The notes beneath the pieces were generated by a model, which was not told the origin of the DNA, searched no databases, and saw only the letters and a list, made by a program, of their open reading frames with translations. The translations under genes and the position numbers were made by a program. A stretch of 64,000 nucleotides of DNA from an uncultured Pseudomonadales bacterium (GTDB lineage Bacteria > Pseudomonadota > Gammaproteobacteria > Pseudomonadales > Porticoccaceae): the NCBI GenBank assembly GCA_943788875.1, contig CALSSA010000002.1, positions 1-64,000 of the forward strand. Reading direction: 5' to 3'. Below are positions 55,345 through 64,000 of this stretch, in pieces (positions within the stretch are counted from its first letter, which is position 1; every line of letters begins with the position of its first letter).

Positions 55345-56958
55345 TTACATCCGGAACAAGCCAAACTTAGTTTCCTCAATCTCCCGATTGTGACTCGCCG
55401 AAATAGACAGCCCCAACACCATCCGCGTATCTGCCGGATCAATCACTCCATCATCCCAAAGCCTGGCCGACGCATAATAGGGGTGCCCCTGATGCTCATA
55501 ATTATCAATAATAGGCTGCTTAAACTCAGCCTCATCCTCAGCACTCCAGTCCACAGCATCGCGCTCATACTTATCGCGGGTCACCTGCGCCAAAACCCCA
55601 GCCGCCTGCTCGCCACCCATCACCGAAATCCGCGCATTGGGCCACATAAACATAAAGCGGGGATCATAGGCACGGCCACACATACCGTAATTACCAGCGC
55701 CAAAAGAACCACCAATCAACACCGTAAACTTGGGTACATTGGCAGTCGCCACCGCCGTCACCATCTTCGCGCCATGCTTGGCAATGCCATCATTCTCATA
55801 CTGCTTACCCACCATAAACCCAGTGATGTTTTGTAAAAACACCAGAGGAATTTTGCGCTGGGCACAGAGTTCAATAAAGTGCGCGCCTTTCTGCGCCGAC
55901 TCACCAAACAGAATGCCATTGTTGGCCACAATGCCCACCGGATAACCAAAGATGCGGGCAAAGCCGCAGACCAAGAGTGGCGCCATAGAGCGCCTTAAAT
56001 TCATCAAAATCAGAACCATCGACAATGCGCGCAATCACCTCCCGCACATCATAGGATTTGCGCGAATCCGCAGGCACCACACCATAGATTTCGCTGACTG
56101 GTTATAGGCAGGCTCAATCAGCCTCTTTTAAATCACCATTGAGCGGCTTAACCCGATTGAGTCGAGCCACAGCCCTGCGGGCCAGGTCCAGAGCATGATG
56201 ATCATTGTTAGCCAGAATGATCAGCTACGCCAGAAGTGCGACAGTGAACATCAGCACCGCCAAGATCCTCAGCTGTTACTACCTCACCAGTTGCCGCCTT
56301 AACCAGAGGAGGGCCAGCGAGAAAAATTGTGCCTTGCTGTTTCACAATAATCGACTCATCAGCCATAGCAGGCACATAGGCGCCGCCGGCTGTACAGGAA
56401 CCCATTACTGCCGCAATTTGTGGGAATATTACGGGCCGACATATTGGCCTGATTAAAAAAGATACGGCCGAAATGTTCGCGGTCCGGAAACACCTCATCC
56501 TGGCGGGGCAGGTTGGCACCGCCTGAATCGACCAAATAGATACAGGGTAGATTATTCTCCGCCGCAATTGCCTGAGCGCGCAGATGCTTCTTTACCGTAA
56601 GCGGGTAATAGCTGCCACCTTTAACTGTCGCATCATTGGCAACGATCACACATTCCTGACCACTGACCCGGCCAATACCGGTAATAATGCCAGCCGCAGG
56701 TACATCCTCACCATAGACATCATGGGCCGCCAGCGCAGACAACTCCAAGAAAGGAGAGCCAGGGTCGAGTAGCCCCTGTACCCGTTCTCGAGGCAGTAAC
56801 TTGCCGCGGCTAACATGACGCTCACAGGCCTTAGAGCCACCGCCTTGGCGAATCTTTTCCAAGGTCGCCGTTAACTGATCAACTTGGCGCTGCATAGACT
56901 CAGCATTGGCCGAAAACTCAGCGCTCTTGGTATTGATGTTGCTGTTAATAATCGCCAT
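55345..56958 (-). pseudogene. liuB: Methylcrotonyl-CoA carboxylase, carboxyltransferase subunit, with multiple frameshifts
   Basis: Joined over three or more frames, the region encodes a complete LiuB: N-terminal [39 protein letters not shown] in the middle, and [20 protein letters not shown] near the end. Frame changes occur near 56427, 56217, 56117, 56096 and 55974; four are single extra bases and one is a two-base gain (or one-base loss). Removing six extra bases leaves 1608 bases, 535 residues plus stop, the usual family length, and restores conserved sequence at each site. There are few or no damaging substitutions. So sequencing or assembly error is more likely than a decayed gene, but a recent pseudogene is possible. 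It should be read as the missing partner of LiuD. Confidence 0.85.
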
Positions 56959-56967
56959 GACTGCCTC

Positions 56968-58137
56968 TTAAATAGTCTCGGAAAATAGTTCGCGGCCAAT
57001 CAGCATGCGCCGCACCTCAGAGGTGCCAGCGCCAATCTCATAGAGCTTGGCATCGCGGAGTAATCGACCGGTGGGATATTCATTGGTATAGCCATTACCG
57101 CCCAGAGCCTGAATGGCCTGCAGGGCCATTTGGGTGGCTTTTTCTGCGGTAAACAAAATGACTGCTGCGGCATCTTTGCGCGAGTCCTGACCCAGATCAC
57201 AGGCCCGGGCCACAGCATATAAATAAGCGCGGGAGGCATTGAGGTCTGCATACATATCAGCAATCTTGCCCTGCATTAACTGGAACTCACCAATTGCCTG
57301 ACCAAACTGTTTGCGCTCGTGAATATAAGGCAGCACCACATCTAGGCAGGCCTGCATAATGCCAACCGGCCCGCCGGACAGCACGGCACGCTCATAGTCC
57401 AAACCTGACATCAGCACTGCCACACCGCGACCTTCGCCACCGAGAATATTCTCAGCGGGAACCTTGCAGTCCTGAAATACCAACTCACAGGTATTGGAGC
57501 CGCGCATCCCCAGCTTATCCAGCTTTTGGTGACGGGAGAACCCAGGGTAGTCGCGCTCAACAATAAAAGCAGTCATGCCCTTAGAGCCAGCCTTCAAATC
57601 AGTCTTAGCATAAATAATATAGGTATTGGCATCCGGGCCATTGGTGATCCACATCTTATTGCCATTGAGAACATAATGGTCACCGCGCTTTTCTGCTTTA
57701 AGCTTCATGCTGACCACATCAGAGCCGGCATTGGGTTCACTCATAGCCAACGCGCCTATATGCTCACCGGAACACAGCTTGGGCAGATACTTGAGCTTTT
57801 GCTCCTCAGTACCATTCTTGTGCAACTGATTGACGCACAGATTGGAATGGGCGCCGTAGGACAGAGCAACCGAAGCCGAGGCCCGGGAGATTTCCTCCAT
57901 GGCGACACAGTGGGCCAGATAACCCATGGCCGAGCCGCCATATTGCTCATGAACAGTGATACCCAGCAGACCCATATCTCCCAGCTTGCGCCACAGATCC
58001 ATGGGAAACTCATTGCTACTGTCAATGTCACTGGCGCGGGGAGCAATCTCATTGGCGCAAAATTGAAAAACACTGTCGCGAAGCATGTCGATATCAGTGC
58101 CAAGATTAAAATTTAAGGTGGGGTAAATGGTATTCAT
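56968..58137 (-). CDS. liuA: Isovaleryl-CoA dehydrogenase
   Basis: The 389-residue acyl-CoA dehydrogenase has the flavin loops [19 protein letters not shown] near 132-150 and [19 protein letters not shown] near 165, and a C-terminal [23 protein letters not shown]. It oxidises isovaleryl-CoA to methylcrotonyl-CoA, passing electrons to ETF. The glutamate base of isovaleryl-CoA dehydrogenases lies in a different loop than in other family members, near residue 250 ([12 protein letters not shown]), and this motif is present. It is 3 bases from liuR and 9 bases from liuB. Confidence 0.94.
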   Translation of the reverse strand: MNTIYPTLNFNLGTDIDMLRDSVFQFCANEIAPRASDIDSSNEFPMDLWRKLGDMGLLGITVHEQYGGSAMGYLAHCVAMEEISRASASVALSYGAHSNLCVNQLHKNGTEEQKLKYLPKLCSGEHIGALAMSEPNAGSDVVSMKLKAEKRGDHYVLNGNKMWITNGPDANTYIIYAKTDLKAGSKGMTAFIVERDYPGFSRHQKLDKLGMRGSNTCELVFQDCKVPAENILGGEGRGVAVLMSGLDYERAVLSGGPVGIMQACLDVVLPYIHERKQFGQAIGEFQLMQGKIADMYADLNASRAYLYAVARACDLGQDSRKDAAAVILFTAEKATQMALQAIQALGGNGYTNEYPTGRLLRDAKLYEIGAGTSEVRRMLIGRELFSETI

Positions 58138-58140
58138 AAA

Positions 58141-58521
58141 TTAACTTTTTCCATTAGATTTAAGGGCGTCAATACAGCCGGCTTCCGCCTGATTAAGGTC
58201 TTTAAGCAGATTGCCAATATCATCCAGCTGCTGATTGAGCTTGATTCGCTGCGCCTGAATGGCATCGATTAGCTTTTTAAGCTGATCAACATTAGTTTTT
58301 CCCGGTTCATACATATCAATAATTTCACGGGAGTCATCCAGAGATAATCCGAGTCGTTTGCCGCGCAGAATTAAACGCAGCCTAGTGCGATCGGCAGGAC
58401 TGTAAACGCGAGTTTGCCCTCGGCGAGCCGGTGCCAGCAGACCCAGATCCTCGTAATGACGGATGGTTCTGGTGGTCACTTGAAACTCTTTGGCGAGTTG
58501 AGAAATACTGTAATCAGCCAT
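58141..58521 (-). CDS. liuR: MerR-family regulator LiuR
   Basis: The 126-residue protein has a MerR winged helix: YSISQLAKEFQVTTRTIRHYEDLGLL near the start, then GQTRVYSPADRTRLRLILRGKRLGLSLDD. A C-terminal coiled coil follows. It heads the liuABCDE operon, as in many gammaproteobacteria, where LiuR controls branched-chain acyl-CoA breakdown. Its start is about 50 bases downstream of a perfect palindrome that fits the known LiuR site. Confidence 0.93.
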   Translation of the reverse strand: MADYSISQLAKEFQVTTRTIRHYEDLGLLAPARRGQTRVYSPADRTRLRLILRGKRLGLSLDDSREIIDMYEPGKTNVDQLKKLIDAIQAQRIKLNQQLDDIGNLLKDLNQAEAGCIDALKSNGKS

Positions 58522-58554
58522 TGCAGGGCTCTGGTTGCCGGAATGTTGGTGGAG

Positions 58555-58584
58555 AGTATAACCTTACCTTTACGTTAACGTAAA
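58555..58584 (-). promoter_or_regulatory. LiuR operator and promoter of the liu operon
   Basis: TTTACGTTAACGTAAA (58569-58584) is a perfect 16-bp palindrome. On the minus strand it begins at a -35-like TTTACG, with TATACT at 58555-58560 as -10 and an 18-base spacer, the long spacing expected for MerR-type activation. The sequence agrees with the recalled gammaproteobacterial LiuR motif. Confidence 0.82.
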
Positions 58585-58638
58585 CTATTGAGTGTGACTT
58601 TTTAGTAGTCAGATGCTGCAATGGTACAGAAGTGGGAA

Positions 58639-59421
58639 TTAATCCAGCTTTAAATCCATCTGATATTGGAATAGCTCGGTGTTGTAGAGTGCGACCAAAT
58701 AGTCCACCAGCATCTCGCGATCATCGTCTTTGAAGTAAGAGCGACGCACCAAACTCAGCAGCGGAAAGCCCACTGGAATTTGTAGCTGGGCAGCCACAGC
58801 TTCGCTGGCTGGCACTGCGCTAATGGTCTGATTGATACGGTCTACAATCATGCCGCTTTCACGCAGATGCTGGTGGCGGGACTGATGGGCAAAGATATTG
58901 GTGTTATCAACCATATCGACCCCGGCACTCCAGCTATCGAAATAGCCAAAAAATGCGCCAGCGCGTTCGCGTCTGCGCACTAGATGAAATAGTGGGTCAT
59001 TGTTAGAGAGGGAAAACTCGGTACGGATGCTTTGTGGTGGAACTACCAACCGGCAATCCAGCACCTCAGCAACAGAGTTCTGGGCAATGCTGTCAATCTC
59101 CTCCAAAACGCCCAGCATTGGCGCCTGAACCGGCTTGGGGGTGTATTTATAGATAACATGAGTGCCTCTACCACGGCCACGCTCAACCAGGTCCTCTGCA
59201 GCCAACTCGTTGACTGCTCTCTTTACTGTAATCCGCGATACATTGAAGCCCTCTGCGAGCTCTTTCTCGCTCGGCAGCTTCTCCCCATGATGAAAGGTAC
59301 CATCGAGAATATAGGCTTTGATTAGTCGGTAGAGTTGGTAATACAGCGGTGAAGGTACGGCTTCAGACACTCTGTTGCGCTGGCTTTTACTAAACAGTAC
59401 TGCGCTTGTATGGGCAAGCAT
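58639..59421 (-). CDS. GntR-family regulator with UTRA effector domain
   Basis: The 260-residue protein has a GntR winged helix (about 20-85, with LPSEKELAEGFNVSRITVKRAVNEL) and a C-terminal UTRA domain, typical of the HutC subfamily. The ATG at 59421 with an AAAGAGAG ribosome-binding site is preferred over upstream in-frame codons, which lie in AT-rich operator sequence. It is divergent from the GST-led operon and probably controls it from the shared 120-base region. Confidence 0.9.
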   Translation of the reverse strand: MLAHTSAVLFSKSQRNRVSEAVPSPLYYQLYRLIKAYILDGTFHHGEKLPSEKELAEGFNVSRITVKRAVNELAAEDLVERGRGRGTHVIYKYTPKPVQAPMLGVLEEIDSIAQNSVAEVLDCRLVVPPQSIRTEFSLSNNDPLFHLVRRRERAGAFFGYFDSWSAGVDMVDNTNIFAHQSRHQHLRESGMIVDRINQTISAVPASEAVAAQLQIPVGFPLLSLVRRSYFKDDDREMLVDYLVALYNTELFQYQMDLKLD

Positions 59422-59469
59422 AAAACTCTCTTTGGTAGACGAATTAAGTTGTGTGTAAATTGATACTTT

Positions 59470-59485
59470 GGTATAACAATATACC
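59470..59485. promoter_or_regulatory. Candidate GntR operator
   Basis: GGTATAACAATATACC is an inverted repeat with perfect 6-base arms, GGTATA and TATACC, around ACAA. It sits between the divergent gntR and GST genes, a usual place for HutC-type operators. Binding is inferred. Confidence 0.6.
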
Positions 59486-59544
59486 ATTAAATATTTTGCC
59501 GATACCACTTGGGTAGTGGCTGTCCAATGGCTCCACGGAGATAG

Positions 59545-60252
59545 ATGAAGCTTTATACATTAGATCATTCACCATATTCTACAAGGGTTCGAGTTCAAAT
59601 TCGCCATAAAGGCTTACCTATAGAGTTTGTCGAACCACCTCAACTGCGCTCTGAGTTTATTAAAAGTACATTTCCTCTGGGGCAATTGCCGGTTTTGCGC
59701 TTAGCAGATGGCGAACTGTTGGGCGAGTCTACGGTGATTCTCAATTATCTTGAAGAAATTTTCCCCGACTTTCCGCTGCGTGGTGACAGTGCACTGGATA
59801 AGGCTCGAGCTAATATGATGGTGCGCTGGTCCGATACGCATCTGGCACCCATCGTGGCACCCATGCTCCGTAAGGCTGCAACTCAGGGGCCTGATGCCGT
59901 CCAGATGTCGATAACAACGGTTCGCGACGAGCTGGTAAAGCTTAATAACCTGATCACCAAACAGCCGGACTATCATCACCGTGAGATCCATATAGGCGAT
60001 ATCTGCGCTGTGGTCTCGCTGTCATTCGTGCAGGCAGTCTTTGAGCTGTGTCACAGCTCATCTCTTTGTGGTGAATTTCCCGAACTGGTGGGCTGGTGGC
60101 ACCACAATCTGTCTACATGCGAGGCCCTATCCTTTTCGGTAGATGAAATGTTAGGTTCTATTACTGGCTGGCTGCCAGTGCCTGGGGCCTTGCAGGCCTA
60201 TCCAGCTGATGGCCTGATCGCCAGCCTGCTGCAGCGGGAGGATATACTGTGA
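59545..60252 (+). CDS. Glutathione S-transferase family protein
   Basis: The 235-residue protein has an N-terminal thioredoxin-like domain starting KLYTLDHSPYSTRVRVQIRH, with FPLGQLPVLRLADGELLGESTVI near 45-67 (cis-Pro and the glutathione-binding Glu-Ser), and a helical C-terminal domain. As first gene of an operon with acyl-CoA enzymes it may conjugate, isomerise or dehalogenate a substrate. The start codon is preceded by CACGGAGA. It overlaps the next gene by four bases. Confidence 0.9.
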   Translation: MKLYTLDHSPYSTRVRVQIRHKGLPIEFVEPPQLRSEFIKSTFPLGQLPVLRLADGELLGESTVILNYLEEIFPDFPLRGDSALDKARANMMVRWSDTHLAPIVAPMLRKAATQGPDAVQMSITTVRDELVKLNNLITKQPDYHHREIHIGDICAVVSLSFVQAVFELCHSSSLCGEFPELVGWWHHNLSTCEALSFSVDEMLGSITGWLPVPGALQAYPADGLIASLLQREDIL

Positions 60253-61448
60253 AGCAGGCCCTAACCGGTGTTCGTGTGCTGGATTTGACTCATATGTTAT
60301 CGGGCCCTTATGGCAGCATGATTCTGGCTGATCTGGGTGCTGAGACCATCAAGGTAGAGCCCTGCCATGGCGAGGGCACGCGCAAACTGCTGGCCACAGA
60401 CCCTAAAAACTCCCTCGATGGTATGGGCGCCTACTACATTACTTTAAACCGCAACAAAAAGAGTATTGCGGTACATCTCAAAACCGAGCAGGGGCTGGCG
60501 CTGTTTAAAGACCTGGTTAAAAATGTTGATATTGTGATCAGCAACTTTGGCGCGGGCGTGCCCGAGCGACTGGGCATTGATTATGCCTCTCTGGCAGAGG
60601 TGAATCCCCGCATTATTACATGCACTGTCTCCGGCTTCGGCTCCGATGGCCCCGGAAGTAAGCGACCTGCCTTTGATCAGGTGGCGCAGGCTATGGGAGG
60701 TGGCATGTCGATTACCGGCCCCGATCCGCAGCATATGGTTCGTGCTGGCATACCTATTGGCGACCTTGGCGGCGGTATGTTTGCGGTTATGGGTATTCTG
60801 TCTGCACTCTATGAGCGCGAGGGCAGTGGTGTTGGCCAGCATGTGGATATCTCCATGCTCGACTGCCAGATTTCAATGCTCAACTATATGGCGACCATGC
60901 ATTTTCTATCTGGGGAAGACCCTTATCCTATTGGCAACAGCCACTTTGTGCATGTGCCCTACAATACGTTTACCTGCTCTGATGGCTGCATTGTGATTGC
61001 AGTGATCACAGACAATTTCTGGGACAATCTTAAGCAGGTGGTCAGCTGTCCCGAATTTGATAATTCGAAGTATGATACCCAGCCGGGCCGCTGGGAAGAT
61101 AAAGAATTGATCAATAATAGTTTAAACCGCATATTGAGCGAGAATACTTGCCAATATTGGTTGGCCGAGCTTGAGGCTAGACGTATTCCCTGTGCCCCGG
61201 TCAATAACCTGAGTCAGGCTCTGGCTGATACCCAGGTGTTACATCGCAATATGGTGGTGGACTTAAAACATCCCAATGGCAATATGACAAAAGGGCCGGG
61301 CAACCCGATAAAATTATCCAGAAGTTGCGATCAGGACTTTACGCCTGCGCCCACCTTGGGGCAGCATACAGATGAGGTAATGATCCAGTTACTCAATCTC
61401 AGCGCAGACCAAATAGAACAGATGAAAGAGCAGGGGATTATAAAATGA
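60249..61448 (+). CDS. Class III (CaiB/BaiF) CoA-transferase
   Basis: The 399-residue protein starts with a GTG overlapping the upstream stop (GTGA). It has GVRVLDLTHMLSGPYGSMILADLGAE near the N-terminus and the catalytic aspartate in PIGDLGGGMFAVMG (about D172). Such enzymes move CoA between carboxylic acids such as succinate and a substrate acid. Its stop overlaps the start of the following lyase gene by four bases (ATGA), so activation to a CoA ester and its cleavage may be coupled. Confidence 0.93.
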   Translation: MKQALTGVRVLDLTHMLSGPYGSMILADLGAETIKVEPCHGEGTRKLLATDPKNSLDGMGAYYITLNRNKKSIAVHLKTEQGLALFKDLVKNVDIVISNFGAGVPERLGIDYASLAEVNPRIITCTVSGFGSDGPGSKRPAFDQVAQAMGGGMSITGPDPQHMVRAGIPIGDLGGGMFAVMGILSALYEREGSGVGQHVDISMLDCQISMLNYMATMHFLSGEDPYPIGNSHFVHVPYNTFTCSDGCIVIAVITDNFWDNLKQVVSCPEFDNSKYDTQPGRWEDKELINNSLNRILSENTCQYWLAELEARRIPCAPVNNLSQALADTQVLHRNMVVDLKHPNGNMTKGPGNPIKLSRSCDQDFTPAPTLGQHTDEVMIQLLNLSADQIEQMKEQGIIK

Positions 61449-62362
61449 CGCCAGAGACTGTGGTGATCACAGATGTAGGACCCAGAGATGGCCTGCAGAA
61501 TCAGCCCAAGATACTGACACTCGAGCAGCGCTTGGAACTTATCCAGGCTATTGCTGATGCGGGTGTGCCGCAGATAGAGGTCGGCAGTTTTGTATCACCT
61601 AGAGCAGTTCCTGCCATGGCAGGGACTGATCAGGTATTTGCCAGCCTGCACGAGGCTAAATTCGCCACGCCGACCATTGCGCTGATTCCCAATATGAAGG
61701 GCTATGAGCTTGCACGATCTGCCGGTGCTAAAACCGTTACCATGGTACTTTATGCCAGCGATGGTATGGCGCAAAAAAATGCAGCCATGAGCATGGCCGA
61801 AGCTGAACAGATTACCTTGGATATTCTGCGCTTGGCAAAGCAGGATGACATTGAGGTTATTGCCACCATTGCGGTGGCATTTGCCTGTCCGTTTGATGGG
61901 CCCACTGAGACATCCGTTGTAGAGAAAGGCGTGGCCAGATTTATGCAGGCTGGAGCCGATCAGGTAGTGCTGGCTGACACCATAGGAGCTGCGCACCCAC
62001 AGCAGGTACGAGAACTAACAGCAGCACTAGTCGAACAGCATGGCGCTGACCGGTTAGGCTGTCATTTTCACGACACCAGAGCCATGGGTTTGGCCAATGT
62101 CTTCGCCGCAGTGGAGTCGGGCATTCGCCGCTTTGACAGCTCTATTGCCGGTCTGGGAGGCTGTCCATTTGCGCCTGGTGCATCGGGAAATGTGGCAACT
62201 GATGATATTGCTATGATGTTGCAGCAGATGGGGTTTGATACAGGCATAGATTTAACTAAGTTAATGCAGGCCTCTGATTTGGCTCAGGTATTAACAGGTA
62301 CAGCCCCCGGAGGGCGATCCAAGCCTTGGCTTCAGGGTTATTTGACCAAGCAGGCGAGCTAG
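61445..62362 (+). CDS. HMG-CoA-lyase-like protein
   Basis: The 305-residue TIM-barrel protein has VGPRDGLQNQ near the start and GLGGCPFAPGASGNVATDD near 235, with the catalytic cysteine, so it belongs to the HMG-CoA lyase family. A true HMG-CoA lyase gene (liuE) already exists at 51517-52410, so this copy probably cleaves a different beta-hydroxyacyl-CoA (made from the CoA transferase product). The family name does not fix the substrate. Confidence 0.88.
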   Translation: MTPETVVITDVGPRDGLQNQPKILTLEQRLELIQAIADAGVPQIEVGSFVSPRAVPAMAGTDQVFASLHEAKFATPTIALIPNMKGYELARSAGAKTVTMVLYASDGMAQKNAAMSMAEAEQITLDILRLAKQDDIEVIATIAVAFACPFDGPTETSVVEKGVARFMQAGADQVVLADTIGAAHPQQVRELTAALVEQHGADRLGCHFHDTRAMGLANVFAAVESGIRRFDSSIAGLGGCPFAPGASGNVATDDIAMMLQQMGFDTGIDLTKLMQASDLAQVLTGTAPGGRSKPWLQGYLTKQAS

Positions 62363-62423
62363 GAGTTTTGCTCTCAGCGCTGGCATAACAATAAATAATA
62401 ATAAGTATGGTTCGGAGAAAAAA

Positions 62424-64000
62424 ATGAGCTACAGACTAGGGGTAGATGTAGGGGGTACATTCACTGACCTTCTGCTGATTAACGAAGATACAGGCGACAC
62501 CCACACAGCCAAAGTGCCGTCGACTCCAGAGGATTCTTCCATTGGGGTTCTCAATGGCATTGCTCGTATCTGCGATGAATCCGGTGTTAATCCAGCCGAT
62601 GTGAGTCGGGTGATGCATGGGACAACCGTTGCCACCAATGCGGTACTGACGGGCCGGGGAGCAAAGGTAGGACTGGTGACCACTGCTGGTTATGAGGATA
62701 CCTTGCAGGTGGCGCGATCGTTCTGTCCCGGTGGATTGGGCGGATGGGTCAGCTTTGTTAAAAAGCCATTGTTGGCACCGCTGGAACTGACTATTGGTGC
62801 CCATGAGCGCATTGGTGCCGATGGTGAAATGGTTGCCGAATTAAATGAACAGCAGTTGCGCACTGATCTAAAAGCTCTGCATGCTACCGGCGAAGTCGAA
62901 GCGCTAACCATTTGTTTTATCAATGCCTATATTAATGGTGCCCATGAACAGCGCGCCGCCGAGATTGCTGCAGAGATTTTTATCGATACACCAATTTCTA
63001 TCTCCAGCGACGTTGTCCCGGAGATGCAAGAGTATGAGCGCACCGAAACCACGGTAGTGAATTCCTATGTGCGTCCTGAAGTGGCCAGCTATGTGAGTAA
63101 TCTGCAAGCGGCACTGGATGACAAAATGGGCTCTGACACTCAACTGTCTATTCTGCGTTCTGATGGCGGTCTGGCTTCAGCCAGAGCCTCGGCAGAGTCG
63201 CCCGTTAATATGCTGATGTCTGGTCCTGCTGGTGGCGTATCCGGTGCGATCTATTTTTGCAGCCGCGCCGGTTACGACAATATTCTTACCTGCGATATGG
63301 GTGGTACCTCCACCGATGTGGCCTTGATTCAAAACTCCCGCGCCCGGGTTCGGCGCGAAACCATTGTCGCCGACGTAAGAGTGCGCGCCCCTTCGGTGGA
63401 TGTGCGCACAGTCGGTGCTGGTGGTGGTTCTATCGCCTTTGTTCCTGAGCTAACCAAAGCGCTGCGCGTAGGGCCTGAGTCTGCCGGGGCAGTACCCGGT
63501 CCTGCTTGCTACATGAAAGGTGGTGAACAGCCAACGGTCTGCGATGCTAATGTGGTGCTGGGTTATCTGCCCTCCGATGTGCAGCTGGGTGGCAAGATGG
63601 AAATTAATCGTGAGGCCTCCGTGGCGGCAGTGCAATCTGTGGCAGATGCTATGGGCATCGACCTGATGGAAGCCGCCGAGGGTATTATCAAGATTGTTAA
63701 TGAGTCTATGTTTGGCGCGTTGCGCCTGGTGTCGGTTGAGCAGGGCTATGACCCTCGTGACTTTGCTCTGGTTGGCTTTGGGGGTGCGGGTCCATTGCAT
63801 GCCAATGCACTGGGCGTGTTAACTGATGCCTGGCCAGTGATTATTCCCCCTGGTCCTGGTGTGCTGTGCGCCTATGGTGATGCCACCACTCAGGTGCAGG
63901 ATGAAGCAGCGCGTACTTATCTGACCATGGCCAGTGATCTGACAGATGCCAAATTAACCGAGGACTTAAACGAGTTGCGCGGGCGGGCTGGTGAGGCTTT
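62424..64000 (+). CDS. Hydantoinase/oxoprolinase A subunit (cut by window end)
   Basis: The open frame from ATG 62424 (GGAGAAA ribosome-binding site) runs off the window with at least 525 residues. It has two ATP-binding-type motifs, GVDVGGTFTD near the start and CDMGGTSTDVALI near 290, and GAGGGSIAFV near 333, as in HyuA-type N-methylhydantoinase and acetone carboxylase subunits. These enzymes hydrolyse or carboxylate with ATP. A HyuB-like partner would be expected just past the window edge. It is 62 bases downstream of the lyase gene, so it may belong to the same operon. Confidence 0.9.
   Translation, partial: MSYRLGVDVGGTFTDLLLINEDTGDTHTAKVPSTPEDSSIGVLNGIARICDESGVNPADVSRVMHGTTVATNAVLTGRGAKVGLVTTAGYEDTLQVARSFCPGGLGGWVSFVKKPLLAPLELTIGAHERIGADGEMVAELNEQQLRTDLKALHATGEVEALTICFINAYINGAHEQRAAEIAAEIFIDTPISISSDVVPEMQEYERTETTVVNSYVRPEVASYVSNLQAALDDKMGSDTQLSILRSDGGLASARASAESPVNMLMSGPAGGVSGAIYFCSRAGYDNILTCDMGGTSTDVALIQNSRARVRRETIVADVRVRAPSVDVRTVGAGGGSIAFVPELTKALRVGPESAGAVPGPACYMKGGEQPTVCDANVVLGYLPSDVQLGGKMEINREASVAAVQSVADAMGIDLMEAAEGIIKIVNESMFGALRLVSVEQGYDPRDFALVGFGGAGPLHANALGVLTDAWPVIIPPGPGVLCAYGDATTQVQDEAARTYLTMASDLTDAKLTEDLNELRGRAGEA

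Noticed and set aside
55147-55836. Plus-strand open frame of 229 codons
   Set aside because: It starts in the palindromic repeat and continues antisense to liuB; the product is low in complexity and resembles no protein.
55345-56958. Programmed frameshifting in liuB
   Set aside because: No slippery sequence at the breaks, the frame would have to shift five times, and orthologues are not known to need it.
1-64000. CRISPR array, prophage or transposase
   Set aside because: No regular direct-repeat/spacer array, no phage structural genes and no transposase or integrase were seen on either strand.

Overview
The window looks like a chromosomal segment of a marine gammaproteobacterium. The housekeeping order fdxA-mutS and pncC(cinA)-recA-recX, followed by alaS-lysC-csrA-tRNA-Ser, is the arrangement known from pseudomonads and relatives. 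A DMSP (dimethylsulfoniopropionate) cleavage cluster, a leucine (liu) operon with a MerR-type LiuR, and moderate GC all suggest the SAR92/Porticoccaceae or OM60 neighbourhood. That placement is inference; there is no rRNA here to test it. No insertion sequence, prophage, integrase or CRISPR array was seen.

Layout. (1) 1-4046, plus strand: the end of an aldehyde dehydrogenase, an M19-dipeptidase-like protein with an altered metal site, a 589-residue protein I do not recognise, and a DUF3726 protein. They appear to form one catabolic unit of unknown substrate. (2) 4067-4180: a long perfect palindrome, one of two related elements in the window. (3) 4214-13104: a ddd cluster, with dddT-dddB-dddC-iclR-lysR on the minus strand divergent from dddD. 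It would import DMSP, load it onto CoA and cleave it to DMS plus a C3 acid, then oxidise the C3 product to acetyl-CoA. (4) 13152-20222, minus strand: purU-soxB-soxD-soxA-soxG-lysR, a heterotetrameric sarcosine-oxidase-type N-demethylase with formyl-THF deformylase for one-carbon disposal. (5) 20541-24395: small membrane and exported proteins, a lytic-transglycosylase-like lipoprotein, a Baeyer-Villiger-type flavin monooxygenase and a rhodanese.

(6) 24565-39117: the conserved core: tRNA-Arg, fdxA, mutS, an enoyl-CoA hydratase, pncC, recA (with a LexA box), recX, a YheT-like hydrolase, two paralogous small exported proteins, an M23 peptidase, a Trm112-like protein, a HIT protein, alaS, lysC, csrA and tRNA-Ser(GCU). 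A 28-bp copy of the start of tRNA-Ser lies 147 bp upstream of the real gene. (7) 39258-50716: APC permease, nitronate monooxygenase, fatty-acid-hydroxylase/sterol-desaturase protein, exported proteins, an amidohydrolase lipoprotein, a GNAT acetyltransferase with an in-frame tandem repeat, a saccharopine-dehydrogenase-like protein, a TonB-dependent receptor and a DUF3422 protein.

(8) 50713-58521, minus strand: liuR-liuA-liuB-liuC-liuD-liuE for leucine/isovalerate breakdown, followed by a HisA of the eukaryotic HIS6 type. A perfect 16-bp palindrome precedes liuR. liuB carries at least five small frameshifts within about 460 bp although its protein sequence is otherwise well preserved. (9) 58639-64000: a GntR/UTRA regulator divergent from a GST-CoA transferase-HMG-CoA-lyase-like-hydantoinase A operon, which runs off the window and whose substrate is unknown.
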